Source: an uncultured Chloroflexota bacterium
GTDB taxonomy: Bacteria; Chloroflexota; Dehalococcoidia; CAUJGQ01
Assembly (NCBI GenBank): GCA_937879875.1
Contig: CALFMN010000260.1
Coordinates: forward strand, 1 to 19,757
Reading direction: 5' to 3'
Length of the DNA: 19,757 nt
Position 1 is the stretch's first letter, and each line of letters begins with the position of its first letter. The translations under genes were made by a program, and so were the position numbers. The notes beneath the pieces were generated by a model, which saw nothing but the letters and a program-made list of their open reading frames with translations, was not told the DNA's origin and ran no database searches. Below are positions 13,938 through 19,757 of the stretch, piece after piece.

Positions 13938-15107
13938 TCACTCCAGCACCAGGTCGTCGCGATGCACCACGGCGTCGCCGTAGTTGTAGCCGAGCAGCGC
14001 CTCGATCGCGTCGGAGCGCTTGCCGCGGATCAGCGCCACGTCGGCGGCGCCGTAGCGCGCCAGGCCGACTGCAAGGCGACTGCCGTCGCGCCCGGCGATC
14101 TCGACCAGGTCGGCTGGCTGGAAGCTGCCCTCGGCCGCGACGATACCCGCCGGCAGCAGGCTTTTGCCCGCCGCCAACGCCCGCGCCGCGCCCGCGTCGA
14201 CCACGATCCGCCCCCTCGGCGCCACGGCGGCGCGAATCCAGCGGCGCCGGCTCTCCAGATGGTCGACCGTGGCCGGAAAGAGCGTGCCGATGCTCTCGCC
14301 GGCGGCGAGGCGCGGTAGCACGTCCGATGTGTGGCCGTTGGCGATCACCACGTCCACGCCCGAAGCCGTGGCCAGCTTCGCGGCCTGCAGCTTCGTCACC
14401 ATGCCGCCGCGCGCCCGCTCGCTGATCGCCTTGCCTGCCATCGCCTCCGTCTCGCCGGTGATGTGCGGCACGACCGGCACGAGCGCCGCGTCGGCGTGCA
14501 GGTTCGGGTCTTTGTCGTAGAGGCCATCAATGTTGGTGAGGATGGCGAGCAGATCGGCGTCGGTCAGGTTGGCAACGTAGGCCGAGAGGTTGTCGTTGTC
14601 GCCGATACGCGCCTCGGCGATCTCGTCCGTGGCGACGACGTCGTTCTCGTTCACGATTGGGATCGCGCCGGCCTCAAGCAGGCCGAGCAGGGCGTTGCGC
14701 GCGTTGAGATAGCCGAGCCGGTCGAAGATGTCGCGCCGCGTGAGCAGCGTCTGGCCGACGACGAGGTCGTGCCAGGCGAAGAGCGAATCCCAGCTCTGCA
14801 TTAGCTGCGTCTGGCCGATCGAGGCGAGCACCTGCTTGAAGGTGAGATCGCGCCGGACGCGCCGCACCTGGCCCAGCCGGTGCTGCCCCGCCGCCACCGC
14901 GCCCGAGGTGACGACGATCACCTCGGCGCCAAGCTGCGTCAGCCGTGCCACCTGCCCGACGAGCGCGGCCATCATCTGCAGATCGAGCCGATCCGTGCCC
15001 GCCGTGAGCAGGTTCGTGCCGAACTTGGCGACGATGCGCCGGTAGCGCAGCGGCGCCTGTGCCCGATCCGCGCCCGCCTCGTCCGCGTGTCCTCGCCCGT
15101 CCTGCAT
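13938..15107 (-). CDS. proB: Glutamate 5-kinase with C-terminal PUA domain
   Basis: Phosphorylates glutamate to gamma-glutamyl phosphate, the first step of proline synthesis. It has about 389 residues from the ATG at 15107 (a GTG at 15119 would add four). An amino-acid-kinase domain fills the first 260 residues: RRIVAKFGTNLL near 25; VVTSGAVAAGQHRLG; PIVNENDVV; GDNDNLSAYVANLTDADLL; and TNIDGLYDKDP. GGMVTKLQAAKLA then leads to the end of the kinase. A PUA domain (about 280-370) follows, with ARALAAGKSLLPAGIVAAEG and GLARYGAADVALIRG. No Shine-Dalgarno was found before the start, and the N-terminal 20 residues are not conserved-looking. The partner proA is not in the window. It is divergent from the gene at 15199, sharing a 91-bp gap with a heptad array. 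Confidence 0.94.
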   Translation of the reverse strand: MQDGRGHADEAGADRAQAPLRYRRIVAKFGTNLLTAGTDRLDLQMMAALVGQVARLTQLGAEVIVVTSGAVAAGQHRLGQVRRVRRDLTFKQVLASIGQTQLMQSWDSLFAWHDLVVGQTLLTRRDIFDRLGYLNARNALLGLLEAGAIPIVNENDVVATDEIAEARIGDNDNLSAYVANLTDADLLAILTNIDGLYDKDPNLHADAALVPVVPHITGETEAMAGKAISERARGGMVTKLQAAKLATASGVDVVIANGHTSDVLPRLAAGESIGTLFPATVDHLESRRRWIRAAVAPRGRIVVDAGAARALAAGKSLLPAGIVAAEGSFQPADLVEIAGRDGSRLAVGLARYGAADVALIRGKRSDAIEALLGYNYGDAVVHRDDLVLE

Positions 15108-15149
15108 CACGTGTTGCACAAGGAAAAGACGATTCGTACGAGGACCATC

Positions 15150-15180
15150 TATTCCCTATTCCCTAATCCCTATTCCCTCG
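15150..15180 (+). repeat. Four-heptad TATTCCC array before the gene at 15199
   Basis: The units are TATTCCC (15150-15156), TATTCCC (15157-15163), TAATCCC (15164-15170), TATTCCC (15171-15177) and TCG (15178-15180). The unit plan and terminal TCG are the same as before zwf and opcA, but C replaces T at position 5 in all four units. It ends 2 bases before the extended -10 promoter element at 15183, and 18 bases before the ATG. Confidence 0.85.
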
Positions 15181-15182
15181 CA

Positions 15183-15191
15183 TGATACACT
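15183..15191 (+). promoter_or_regulatory. Extended -10 promoter (TGATACACT) for a leaderless mRNA
   Basis: TGA-TACACT is an extended -10 (TGn then TANNNT). The hexamer ends 7 bases before the ATG at 15199, so transcription would start at or next to the A of the start codon. There is no Shine-Dalgarno before this ATG, which agrees with a leaderless transcript. Confidence 0.55.
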
Positions 15192-15198
15192 CGCGCGG

Positions 15199-16167
15199 AT
15201 GCGACGCCCCATCGCCGCCGGCTACGTCAGCGCCTGGACCTCGATGGTCGGCGCGCTGACGGGCACGCTGCGGGCGCTCGGCATCGAAGCCTCTCCGGCC
15301 GAAGTCGCGGTGCTCTCCGGCCACGCCTTCCGCTTCGCCCTGACCGTGGCGCCGGAAGGGGCCATCGGCGCCGGAGGGCCGAACGCCTTCGCCGCCGCAA
15401 CCGTGCTGCCGCTCTACGAAGGGCTCGGCTGGCGCTTCGCCGCCTTCGAGGCCGCGGCCGGCGATCCGGCGTATGCGGCGCAGCGCGCCGAAGCGTTGCG
15501 GCTGTTGCGGCACATCCTCGACCGCGGCCGGCTGGCAATCGTCTTCGGCCTGCATCTGCCCGAGTTCGGCATCGTGCGCGGCCTCGTAGGCGAGGATCTG
15601 ATCGCCAGTACTGCCGTCAGCTCGCAGTACGGCGAGCGCATCCCGGCGGCGCAGTGGCCAGCGCCCGGCCGGCCGCTGCCGATCCGTGTCTTTCTGCCGG
15701 AGAAGCGTCTTAAGACCGATCCTCGCGCGGCGCTTACACGTGCCCTGCGCTTCGCCGTCGCCTACGCGCGAGCGGGCGAGGCGGGCGCGGCCGTCGCCGA
15801 GGAGCCCGTCGAGGCCGCCGGCCTCGCGGCGTACCGCCGCTGGATCGCACTGCTGGAGAGCGACGCGCCGATCGCGCCGCATGGCCACGCGTACTGCATC
15901 CAGGCGTTGCAAGAAGCCCGCGGCCATGCGGCGACGTATCTTGCTGGTGTTGCAGCACGCGAGCCGGCGCTGCATGGGCTGCCGGCCGCCGCCGCTGCAT
16001 ATCAGCGCGAGGCAGTCGCCCTCTCGCAGCTCGCAACGCTGTTTCCCTATCCCAACGGCGGCGCAGTTGGAGCGCCGGGCATGCGCCGCGCGGCCGCCGC
16101 CGCGGTGCGCCGGGCGCTGGCAGCGGAGGAAGAGGCGATCGCCGCACTGGAAACGGCTATCCGTTAG
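15199..16167 (+). CDS. Unknown protein, possibly related to BtrH-N-terminal-like proteins
   Basis: I do not firmly recognise this 322-residue protein. The N-terminal pattern YVSAWTSMVGALTGTLRALG, then EVAVLSGHAFRFAL, resembles the papain-fold-like BtrH N-terminal family, as does the C-terminal part: GLAAYRRWIALLES, then AYCIQALQEARGHAATYL, then YQREAVALSQLATLFPYP. In such proteins a Cys normally stands near the N-terminus; here the place is held by Ala/Trp/Thr/Ser, so a cysteine-dependent activity is doubtful. It is soluble, Ala-rich and mostly helical after residue 170. The start at ATG 15199 lacks an RBS but fits a leaderless promoter (TGATACACT 15183-15191). It is monocistronic, divergent from proB and convergent with holA. 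The family link is from pattern memory only. Confidence 0.6.
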   Translation: MRRPIAAGYVSAWTSMVGALTGTLRALGIEASPAEVAVLSGHAFRFALTVAPEGAIGAGGPNAFAAATVLPLYEGLGWRFAAFEAAAGDPAYAAQRAEALRLLRHILDRGRLAIVFGLHLPEFGIVRGLVGEDLIASTAVSSQYGERIPAAQWPAPGRPLPIRVFLPEKRLKTDPRAALTRALRFAVAYARAGEAGAAVAEEPVEAAGLAAYRRWIALLESDAPIAPHGHAYCIQALQEARGHAATYLAGVAAREPALHGLPAAAAAYQREAVALSQLATLFPYPNGGAVGAPGMRRAAAAAVRRALAAEEEAIAALETAIR

Positions 16168-16221
16168 AGCGGATCGTGCTCCGGGGCACGGTTGCGAGCG
16201 GAAGGGAGGCGACGCCTGCCG

Positions 16222-17238
16222 CTACGCTCGCTGCATCGCCAGTTCGGCGACCAGCAACTCGATCGCCGCGTCTTCGTCCTGCTCACCGCGTTTCACGGCG
16301 AGGTCGGCGGCGAGCAGGCGCTCGTAGATCGCCTCAAGCCGGCCGGGCGGGAAGCGCTGCGCCTGGTTCACGACGTTCATCACGCGGAAGTCGGGCACTT
16401 CGGCGCGGCGGGCGATCTCGGCGCGGGGCGCGCCGCTGCGCTGCAGGTCGCGCGCCACGAGCAGTTGACGGAACTGCCGCGCCAGCATCGTCAGCAGATA
16501 CGGCCCGGCGGCGCCGCCGTCGAGCAACAGCCGCGCCAGGCGCAGCGCCTCGCCGCCGCGGCCGGCGAGCACGGCGTCGCAAAGCTGGAAGACGGTGCCG
16601 CCTTCGGCCGTGCGCACCATCGCTGTTACGTCGCTCACCTCGATCGGCCGGCCGTGGGCGTAGAGCGCCAGCTTTTCGAGCTCCGAGTTGAGCTGCCAGA
16701 GGTTGGCGCCGACCGACTCGGCCAGCGTGGCGGCGGCGCGTGGCGTGATCGGCGCCTGCACCGCGTGGGCGCGCGCCTGCACCCAGCGCTGCAGCTCTTG
16801 CGGCCCCAGCAAGGGAAACTGCCGCAGTTCGACGCCGTCACGCAGCGCTGCCAGCAGCCAGTTGTCGGCGCGAAGCTCGCCCTCGACCAGCACCAGCTCA
16901 GTTGAGGGCGGCAGGCGCGGCGCGTACTCGGCCAGCGCCGCCCAGGGCGAACTGTCGCCGGCAGACGGCTCGCCGGCGCTGGCACGGCCGCGCGCGGTGC
17001 GACCCCGGCGCATGCGGCCCTCCTGCGCCGCCAGCAGCCCCTCGACCTGCACCAGCCGGTGCGCGGCCAGAAAGGGCACCGTATCGCAGGCGGCGAACAA
17101 CTCCTCCGGCTTGACGCTCTTGCCGTCGAAGACGGCGGTGTTCGTGACGAGCATGCCGTTGCCGTCAAGCGAACGGCGCAGCGCCGCCAGCGCCTCGCCG
17201 CGCGAGAAGGTGTCGGGGCCGCAGAAGATATGCAGCAT
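16222..17238 (-). CDS. holA: DNA polymerase III subunit delta
   Basis: The clamp-loader subunit that opens the beta sliding clamp during replication. It has 338 residues from the ATG at 17238, the usual family length (about 340). Seen: an N-terminal domain beginning MLHIFCGPDTFSRGEALAAL, with FDGKSVKPEELFAACDTVPFL, then RLVQVEGLL; an Ala/Gly/Arg-rich insertion (about 75-105) with no recognised fold; TELVLVEGELRADNW; and a helical C-terminal domain with GANLWQLNSELEKLALYA, EGGTVFQLCDAVL and YLLTMLARQFRQLLVARDL, typical of HolA. The possible upstream start at 17316 would overlap the preceding gene, so 17238 is chosen. It lies 52 bases downstream of a small membrane-protein gene on the same strand, likely co-transcribed. 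Its 3' end faces the gene ending at 16167. Confidence 0.93.
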   Translation of the reverse strand: MLHIFCGPDTFSRGEALAALRRSLDGNGMLVTNTAVFDGKSVKPEELFAACDTVPFLAAHRLVQVEGLLAAQEGRMRRGRTARGRASAGEPSAGDSSPWAALAEYAPRLPPSTELVLVEGELRADNWLLAALRDGVELRQFPLLGPQELQRWVQARAHAVQAPITPRAAATLAESVGANLWQLNSELEKLALYAHGRPIEVSDVTAMVRTAEGGTVFQLCDAVLAGRGGEALRLARLLLDGGAAGPYLLTMLARQFRQLLVARDLQRSGAPRAEIARRAEVPDFRVMNVVNQAQRFPPGRLEAIYERLLAADLAVKRGEQDEDAAIELLVAELAMQRA

Positions 17239-17290
17239 TGTTTCCCGGCAAACAGCGCCGGGCGCGGCCGGCGGAGATGGAGATGCCGCG

Positions 17291-17530
17291 CTATTCGAGG
17301 TCGAGCGCCCAGCCAAGCCAGCAGACCACGAGCACCGCAGCGGCGATGGCCGCGCCCGGCCAGAGCGTGCCCGCGAAGAACAGGCCCGGGCCGCGGCTGC
17401 CGGCGGCGCTGATCACGTGCCAGACGCCGCTGCCGAGCGCAGCCAGCAGCGCGAACAGCCAGATCCACCACGGCGGCGGCGCGATGTACCACCACGGTTT
17501 CTGCACGGCCTCGTGCTGCTGCTCCGACAC
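17291..17530 (-). CDS. Small membrane protein with two predicted helices (79 residues)
   Basis: Not recognised as a family. A short Gln/Glu-rich N-terminus (MSEQQHEAVQKPWWYIAPPP) precedes a Trp-rich first helix (WWIWLFALLAALGSGVWHVI). A Gly/Arg loop and a second helix (GTLWPGAAIAAAVLVVCWLG) ending WALDLE follow. Both termini would probably be on the same side. The start is GTG at 17530, preceded on the minus strand by a GAGGGGAG Shine-Dalgarno about 5-6 bases away. It is upstream of holA on the same strand with a 52-base gap, so it may belong to the same transcript. A perfect heptad tandem repeat lies 84 bases upstream. Confidence 0.7.
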   Translation of the reverse strand: MSEQQHEAVQKPWWYIAPPPWWIWLFALLAALGSGVWHVISAAGSRGPGLFFAGTLWPGAAIAAAVLVVCWLGWALDLE

Positions 17531-17613
17531 GCTCGCTCCCCTCGCCGCGCCAAAGAGCCCGGCGCGATGCCCGCGGGCAACGTACCCTTCCGCGTCGTCG
17601 TCCGCATTTCATT

Positions 17614-17662
17614 GTATGCGGTATGCGGTATGCGGTATGCGGTATGCGGTATGCGGTATGCG
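17614..17662. repeat. Seven perfect tandem copies of GTATGCG (49 bp)
   Basis: GTATGCG is repeated seven times without error from 17614 to 17662, then a decayed copy (GCAAGCG, 17663-17669). On the minus strand the unit reads CGCATAC. It lies upstream of the small membrane protein and holA (minus strand) in their likely promoter region. The perfect copies suggest recent expansion and likely copy-number variation between strains. Confidence 0.92.
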
Positions 17663-17708
17663 GCAAGCGCCGTAGCGTGTTATCAAGTACGGCTGTGCGC
17701 GGCCGCGC

Positions 17709-17931
17709 GGGGCACCTAACCCCGGTTTCGCAGGCGAAACCTGTCCTTTCCAGTTTCGGGAAGGGACTCGTTCGAGGATCACCGAAAGGATGCGAGACGA
17801 TCCCTCCGCTTGGCCCACAAGGACACCCCGGCCCCGCCGCCGTCCGGCGCAGAGAGGAACGCTCCAAGAGTCCCTTTCCCGCCTCGGGAAGGGACAGCTT
17901 CGGCTTCAGCCGAAGCAGGGTTAGGTGCCCC
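17709..17931. mobile_element. MITE-like element copy 3, 223 bp with GGGGCACCTAACCC ends
   Basis: The ends are GGGGCACCTAACCC (17709) and GGGTTAGGTGCCCC (to 17931), exact inverted repeats. Similarity continues inward for about 70 bases on each side, through GTCCTTTCC / GGGAAGGGAC blocks. The core contains GGGACTCGTTCGAGG (17763-17777), closely matching GGGACTCGAACGAGG (19037-19051) inside the MFS insertion. No transposase is seen, and no target-site duplication was confirmed. Confidence 0.75.
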
Positions 17932-18063
17932 GCACGCCCTTCGCTTCCGCGCCTTGAACGCACCACGGCACGGTTTGGCAAACGCCTCTTATGGGACCGG
18001 GCGGGCCTCGTATACTGATGGATGCGACGTGTGCGCGGCGGCAGCCGCGGGAGGGAGCAGGCC
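17932..18063 (+). promoter_or_regulatory. Ferredoxin upstream region with -10 box TATACT
   Basis: TATACT (18011-18016) is a good -10 (5 of 6 consensus). The best -35, TTGGCA (17975-17980), is 30 bases away, too far for a normal promoter, so only the -10 is offered. AGGGAG (18052-18057) serves as RBS for the GTG at 18064. Upstream lies MITE copy 3. Confidence 0.4.
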
Positions 18064-18261
18064 GTGAAAGTCGTGATCAATCTCGATCTGTGCGAAGGCA
18101 ACGCCCGCTGCCAGGAGGCCGCGCCCCAGGTTTTCGAAGTCGGCGAAGACGACCGCGCCCACCTGCTGGTCGCCGAGCCGGACGAGTCACAGCGCGCCGC
18201 CGTCGAACGCGCGGTGCGGCTCTGCCCCCGCCAGGCGATCACGATCGTCGAAGAGAAGTGA
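18064..18261 (+). CDS. Ferredoxin of the 3Fe-4S / P450-partner type
   Basis: A small (65-residue) electron carrier. It shows the pattern INLDLCEGNARC (C10, C16) then a late LCPRQAI (C54), i.e. Cx5C plus CP, with APQVFEV between. This matches 3Fe-4S ferredoxins that commonly reduce cytochromes P450. A fourth cysteine for a 4Fe cluster is absent, so a 3Fe-4S cluster is expected. GTG 18064 is chosen over ATG 18022 because AGGGAG is at the right distance and the shorter form starts directly at the fold. No P450 or reductase gene is in the window; the downstream MFS gene has its own promoter, so the partner is unknown. Acidic overall, cytoplasmic. Confidence 0.88.
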   Translation: MKVVINLDLCEGNARCQEAAPQVFEVGEDDRAHLLVAEPDESQRAAVERAVRLCPRQAITIVEEK

Positions 18262-18320
18262 AGTAAGGATGGCGCAGCTTTGCGAGCTGGTTCCGGCGTG
18301 CGCAAGATGACGCCGGTCAT

Positions 18321-18349
18321 TCGACCCTGATCGGCGCGGGCTCTATGAT
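18321..18349 (+). promoter_or_regulatory. Probable sigma-70 promoter of the MFS gene
   Basis: TCGACC (18321-18326, 4 of 6 match to TTGACA) and TATGAT (18344-18349, 5 of 6 match to TATAAT) are 17 bases apart. They lie about 40 bases before the start codon at 18392, downstream of the ferredoxin stop. Confidence 0.5.
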
Positions 18350-18391
18350 CGAGAGCAGGGCGTTGACATAGCCTCGTCCGGCGGGAGTCTC

Positions 18392-19729
18392 GTGCGCCGT
18401 TCGCCGCTCGCGGTCGTCTATCTGACCGTCTTCATCGATCTGCTGGGCTTCAGCATCATCCTGCCGCTGCTGCCCTTCTATGCCGAGCATTACGGCGCCA
18501 CCGGCGTCTGGGTCGGAGCGCTGCTCACGGCCTACTCCGCTGTCCAGTTCATCAGCGCACCGGTGCTCGGTCGTGTTTCCGACCGTATCGGCCGGCGGCC
18601 GGTGCTGCTGGCGAGTCTGGCCGGCTCGGCGGCCTCGCTGGCGCTCACCGGCGCGGCGCACTCGCTCTGGCTGCTGCTGGCGGGCCGTGCGCTGGCGGGG
18701 CTGTTCGGCGGCAGCATCTCCACCGGGCAGGCCTACGTCGCCGATATCACGAAGCCGGCCGACCGCGCCAAATACATGGGCTTGCTTGGCGCCTGCATCG
18801 GCCTGGGCTTCGTCTTCGGCCCGGCGATCGGCGCCGGGCTCAGCCCGCTGGGTTTCGGCGCCGCGGCCTTCTTCGCCGCCGGGCTTGCCGCGCTGAATCT
18901 CGGCTTCGCCTGGTTCAAGCTGCCCGAATCGCGCCCGACCGCCCCCTCCCCGGCCCTCCCCCATATCGCTGAACATCATGGGAGAGGGAGATCGCACGCA
19001 GGGATAGGAGTGATACCCGCACTGCTCGGCTGGCGAGGGACTCGAACGAGGGGAACGCCGAACAAGCCAGAAGACTCCCTCCCCCATCTCGTTCAACATC
19101 CTGGGGGAGGGTCGGGGAGGGGGCCGCGCCGGCCAGCGCTCCGCCGCTACCTGGGCGCGATCTTTCTCACCAACTTCGCCTTCGTGGGTCTGGAAGCGAC
19201 GTTTGCGCTGTTCAGCCAGAAGCAGTGGGGACTCGGCGCGGCCGGCTTCGCGCTGGTGTTCACCTACATCGGCGTGATCGTGATCGTCGTCCAGGGCGGG
19301 CTGATCGGCCGGCTGCACCGCCGCCAAAACGAGCGCACGCTGGCCGCAACCGGCGCGGCGCTGCTGGCGCTGATGCTCCTGCTGCTGGCGATCACGCCGA
19401 ACCTCGCGCTCGGTCTGCTGGTGCTGACCGGCCTCGGCCTCGGCCAGGGGCTGGTCTCGCCCATGCTCTCGACGCTGATCTCGCACGCGGCCGGCGCCGA
19501 CGAGCAGGGCGGCACGCTGGGGCTGGGCCAGTCGTTCGCCTCCGCGGCGCGTGCCGTCGGTCCGCTCGTGGCCGGCGGCCTCTTTGACATCACACGCTCG
19601 CTGCCCTATCTCGCCGGCGCGGTGCTGGCGCTTTGCGCGGCGCTGCTGCTCTCGCAGGCGGCGTTCTCCCCACGCGCGACCGACATGCCGGCCCCGATCG
19701 GCGTGCAGGCAGACGCGGAACGCGGGTAA
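18392..19729 (+). CDS. MFS transporter (TetA/DHA1-like drug:H+ antiporter type) with an insertion
   Basis: A predicted 12-helix efflux pump, 445 residues from GTG 18392 (GGGAG 4-5 bases upstream). The first half has VYLTVFIDLLGFSIILPLLPF as helix 1 and the family motif A, GRVSDRIGRRPVLL (about 60-73). SISTGQAYVADITKPADRAKYMG then leads to helix 5/6, and the half ends WFKLPESRP near residue 182. The second half resumes at RRYLGAIFLTNFAF near 250 and ends with a short tail. Between them, residues about 184-245 are low-complexity and basic (LPHIAEHHGRGRSHAG..., HPGGGSGRGPRRP). They are encoded by a palindromic DNA element and stand in the place of the cytoplasmic loop between helices 6 and 7. 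Typical relatives are about 400 residues, so the extra length is the insertion. The frame stays open; activity may or may not survive. The substrate cannot be told. Confidence 0.9.
   Translation: MRRSPLAVVYLTVFIDLLGFSIILPLLPFYAEHYGATGVWVGALLTAYSAVQFISAPVLGRVSDRIGRRPVLLASLAGSAASLALTGAAHSLWLLLAGRALAGLFGGSISTGQAYVADITKPADRAKYMGLLGACIGLGFVFGPAIGAGLSPLGFGAAAFFAAGLAALNLGFAWFKLPESRPTAPSPALPHIAEHHGRGRSHAGIGVIPALLGWRGTRTRGTPNKPEDSLPHLVQHPGGGSGRGPRRPALRRYLGAIFLTNFAFVGLEATFALFSQKQWGLGAAGFALVFTYIGVIVIVVQGGLIGRLHRRQNERTLAATGAALLALMLLLLAITPNLALGLLVLTGLGLGQGLVSPMLSTLISHAAGADEQGGTLGLGQSFASAARAVGPLVAGGLFDITRSLPYLAGAVLALCAALLLSQAAFSPRATDMPAPIGVQADAERG
18941..19125. mobile_element. Palindromic element inserted in-frame in the MFS gene
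   Basis: The left arm begins GCCCCCTCCCCGGCCCTCCC (18941) and the right arm ends GGGTCGGGGAGGGGGCC (to 19125). The arms are about 50 bases, with imperfect complementarity around CCCCCATATCGCTGAACATC and its partner CATCTCGTTCAACATCCTGG. The core shares GGGACTCGAACGAGG (19037-19051) with element 17709-17931. It contains no stop codon in the MFS frame and adds about 60 residues. No target duplication was confirmed. Confidence 0.75.
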
Positions 19730-19746
19730 GCGCGGCGGGCCGTGGC

Positions 19747-19757
19747 CTGTCTCTTAT
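19747..19757. other. Sequencing-adapter remnant (Tn5/Nextera mosaic end start)
   Basis: CTGTCTCTTAT at the very end equals the first 11 bases of the transposase mosaic-end adapter used in tagmentation libraries (continuing ACACATCT). It starts 17 bases after the MFS stop codon. Its position at the exact end of the sequence makes adapter read-through the likely cause, not biology. Confidence 0.7.

Noticed and set aside
17623..18018. Plus-strand frame over the heptad tract and MITE copy 3
   Set aside because: Made almost wholly of repeat sequence; no RBS and no similarity to any family I know.
16635..18320. 561-codon minus-strand frame overlapping holA and the repeat gap
   Set aside because: It runs through the GTATGCG tandem repeat and a MITE and is out of frame with holA, so it is open only by base composition and repeat content.
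18363..18368. Perfect TTGACA as a -35 box for the MFS gene
   Set aside because: A -10 at the right distance would fall at about 18386, where no TANNNT exists and the start codon is at 18392. TATGAT at 18344-18349 with TCGACC is a better fit.

Overview
The window is GC-rich, gene-dense bacterial DNA whose main content is a pentose-phosphate-pathway operon. A fused transaldolase/phosphoglucose isomerase, a short-form 6-phosphogluconate dehydrogenase and OpcA next to zwf together suggest a Chloroflexota-like lineage (Thermomicrobia or relatives), with an actinobacterium as the main alternative. This placement is inferred from gene content and style; no rRNA or other marker is present. The last 11 bases match the start of the Tn5/Nextera mosaic end, and the first 45 bases are a palindromic repeat, so this is probably a whole assembled contig from a short-read project.

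Layout, left to right. A DUF1634-type membrane protein (5' end uncertain) is followed by a repeat-filled gap, a FliA/WhiG-like sigma factor (779-1852) with its terminator, and a 66-residue unknown protein with a strong ribosome binding site and its own terminator. A long inverted-repeat element (2349-2522) comes before the operon tkt, tal-pgi, gnd, zwf, opcA, pgl (2747-12441, + strand). A second copy of that element (12461-12633) closes the operon. A carboxymuconolactone-decarboxylase-family gene and a small prephenate-dehydratase-fold gene follow on +, then convergent proB (-). Divergent from proB is an unknown 322-residue protein that appears to have a leaderless promoter. A convergent pair on -, holA and a small two-helix membrane protein, comes next. 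A 530-bp repeat-rich gap then leads to a 3Fe-4S-type ferredoxin and an MFS efflux transporter on +.

How the genes work together: Zwf, Pgl and Gnd form the oxidative branch from glucose-6-phosphate to ribulose-5-phosphate, with OpcA as the expected Zwf partner. Tkt and the transaldolase domain carry the non-oxidative rearrangements, and the fused isomerase domain returns fructose-6-phosphate to glucose-6-phosphate. The operon can thus run as a cycle, with rpe and rpi encoded elsewhere.

The most unusual content is between and inside the genes. (1) A family of four-heptad arrays ([TATTYCC][TATTYCC][TNNTYCC][TATTYCC]TCG) sits directly in front of three start codons, with relatives of other unit sequence at 465-602 and 17614-17662. 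(2) There are several long-terminal-inverted-repeat, MITE-like elements. One lies inside the MFS gene and adds about 60 in-frame residues to the cytoplasmic loop, in the manner of Rickettsia palindromic elements. (3) All four non-overlapping gaps of the pentose-phosphate operon carry a palindrome of one kind or another.
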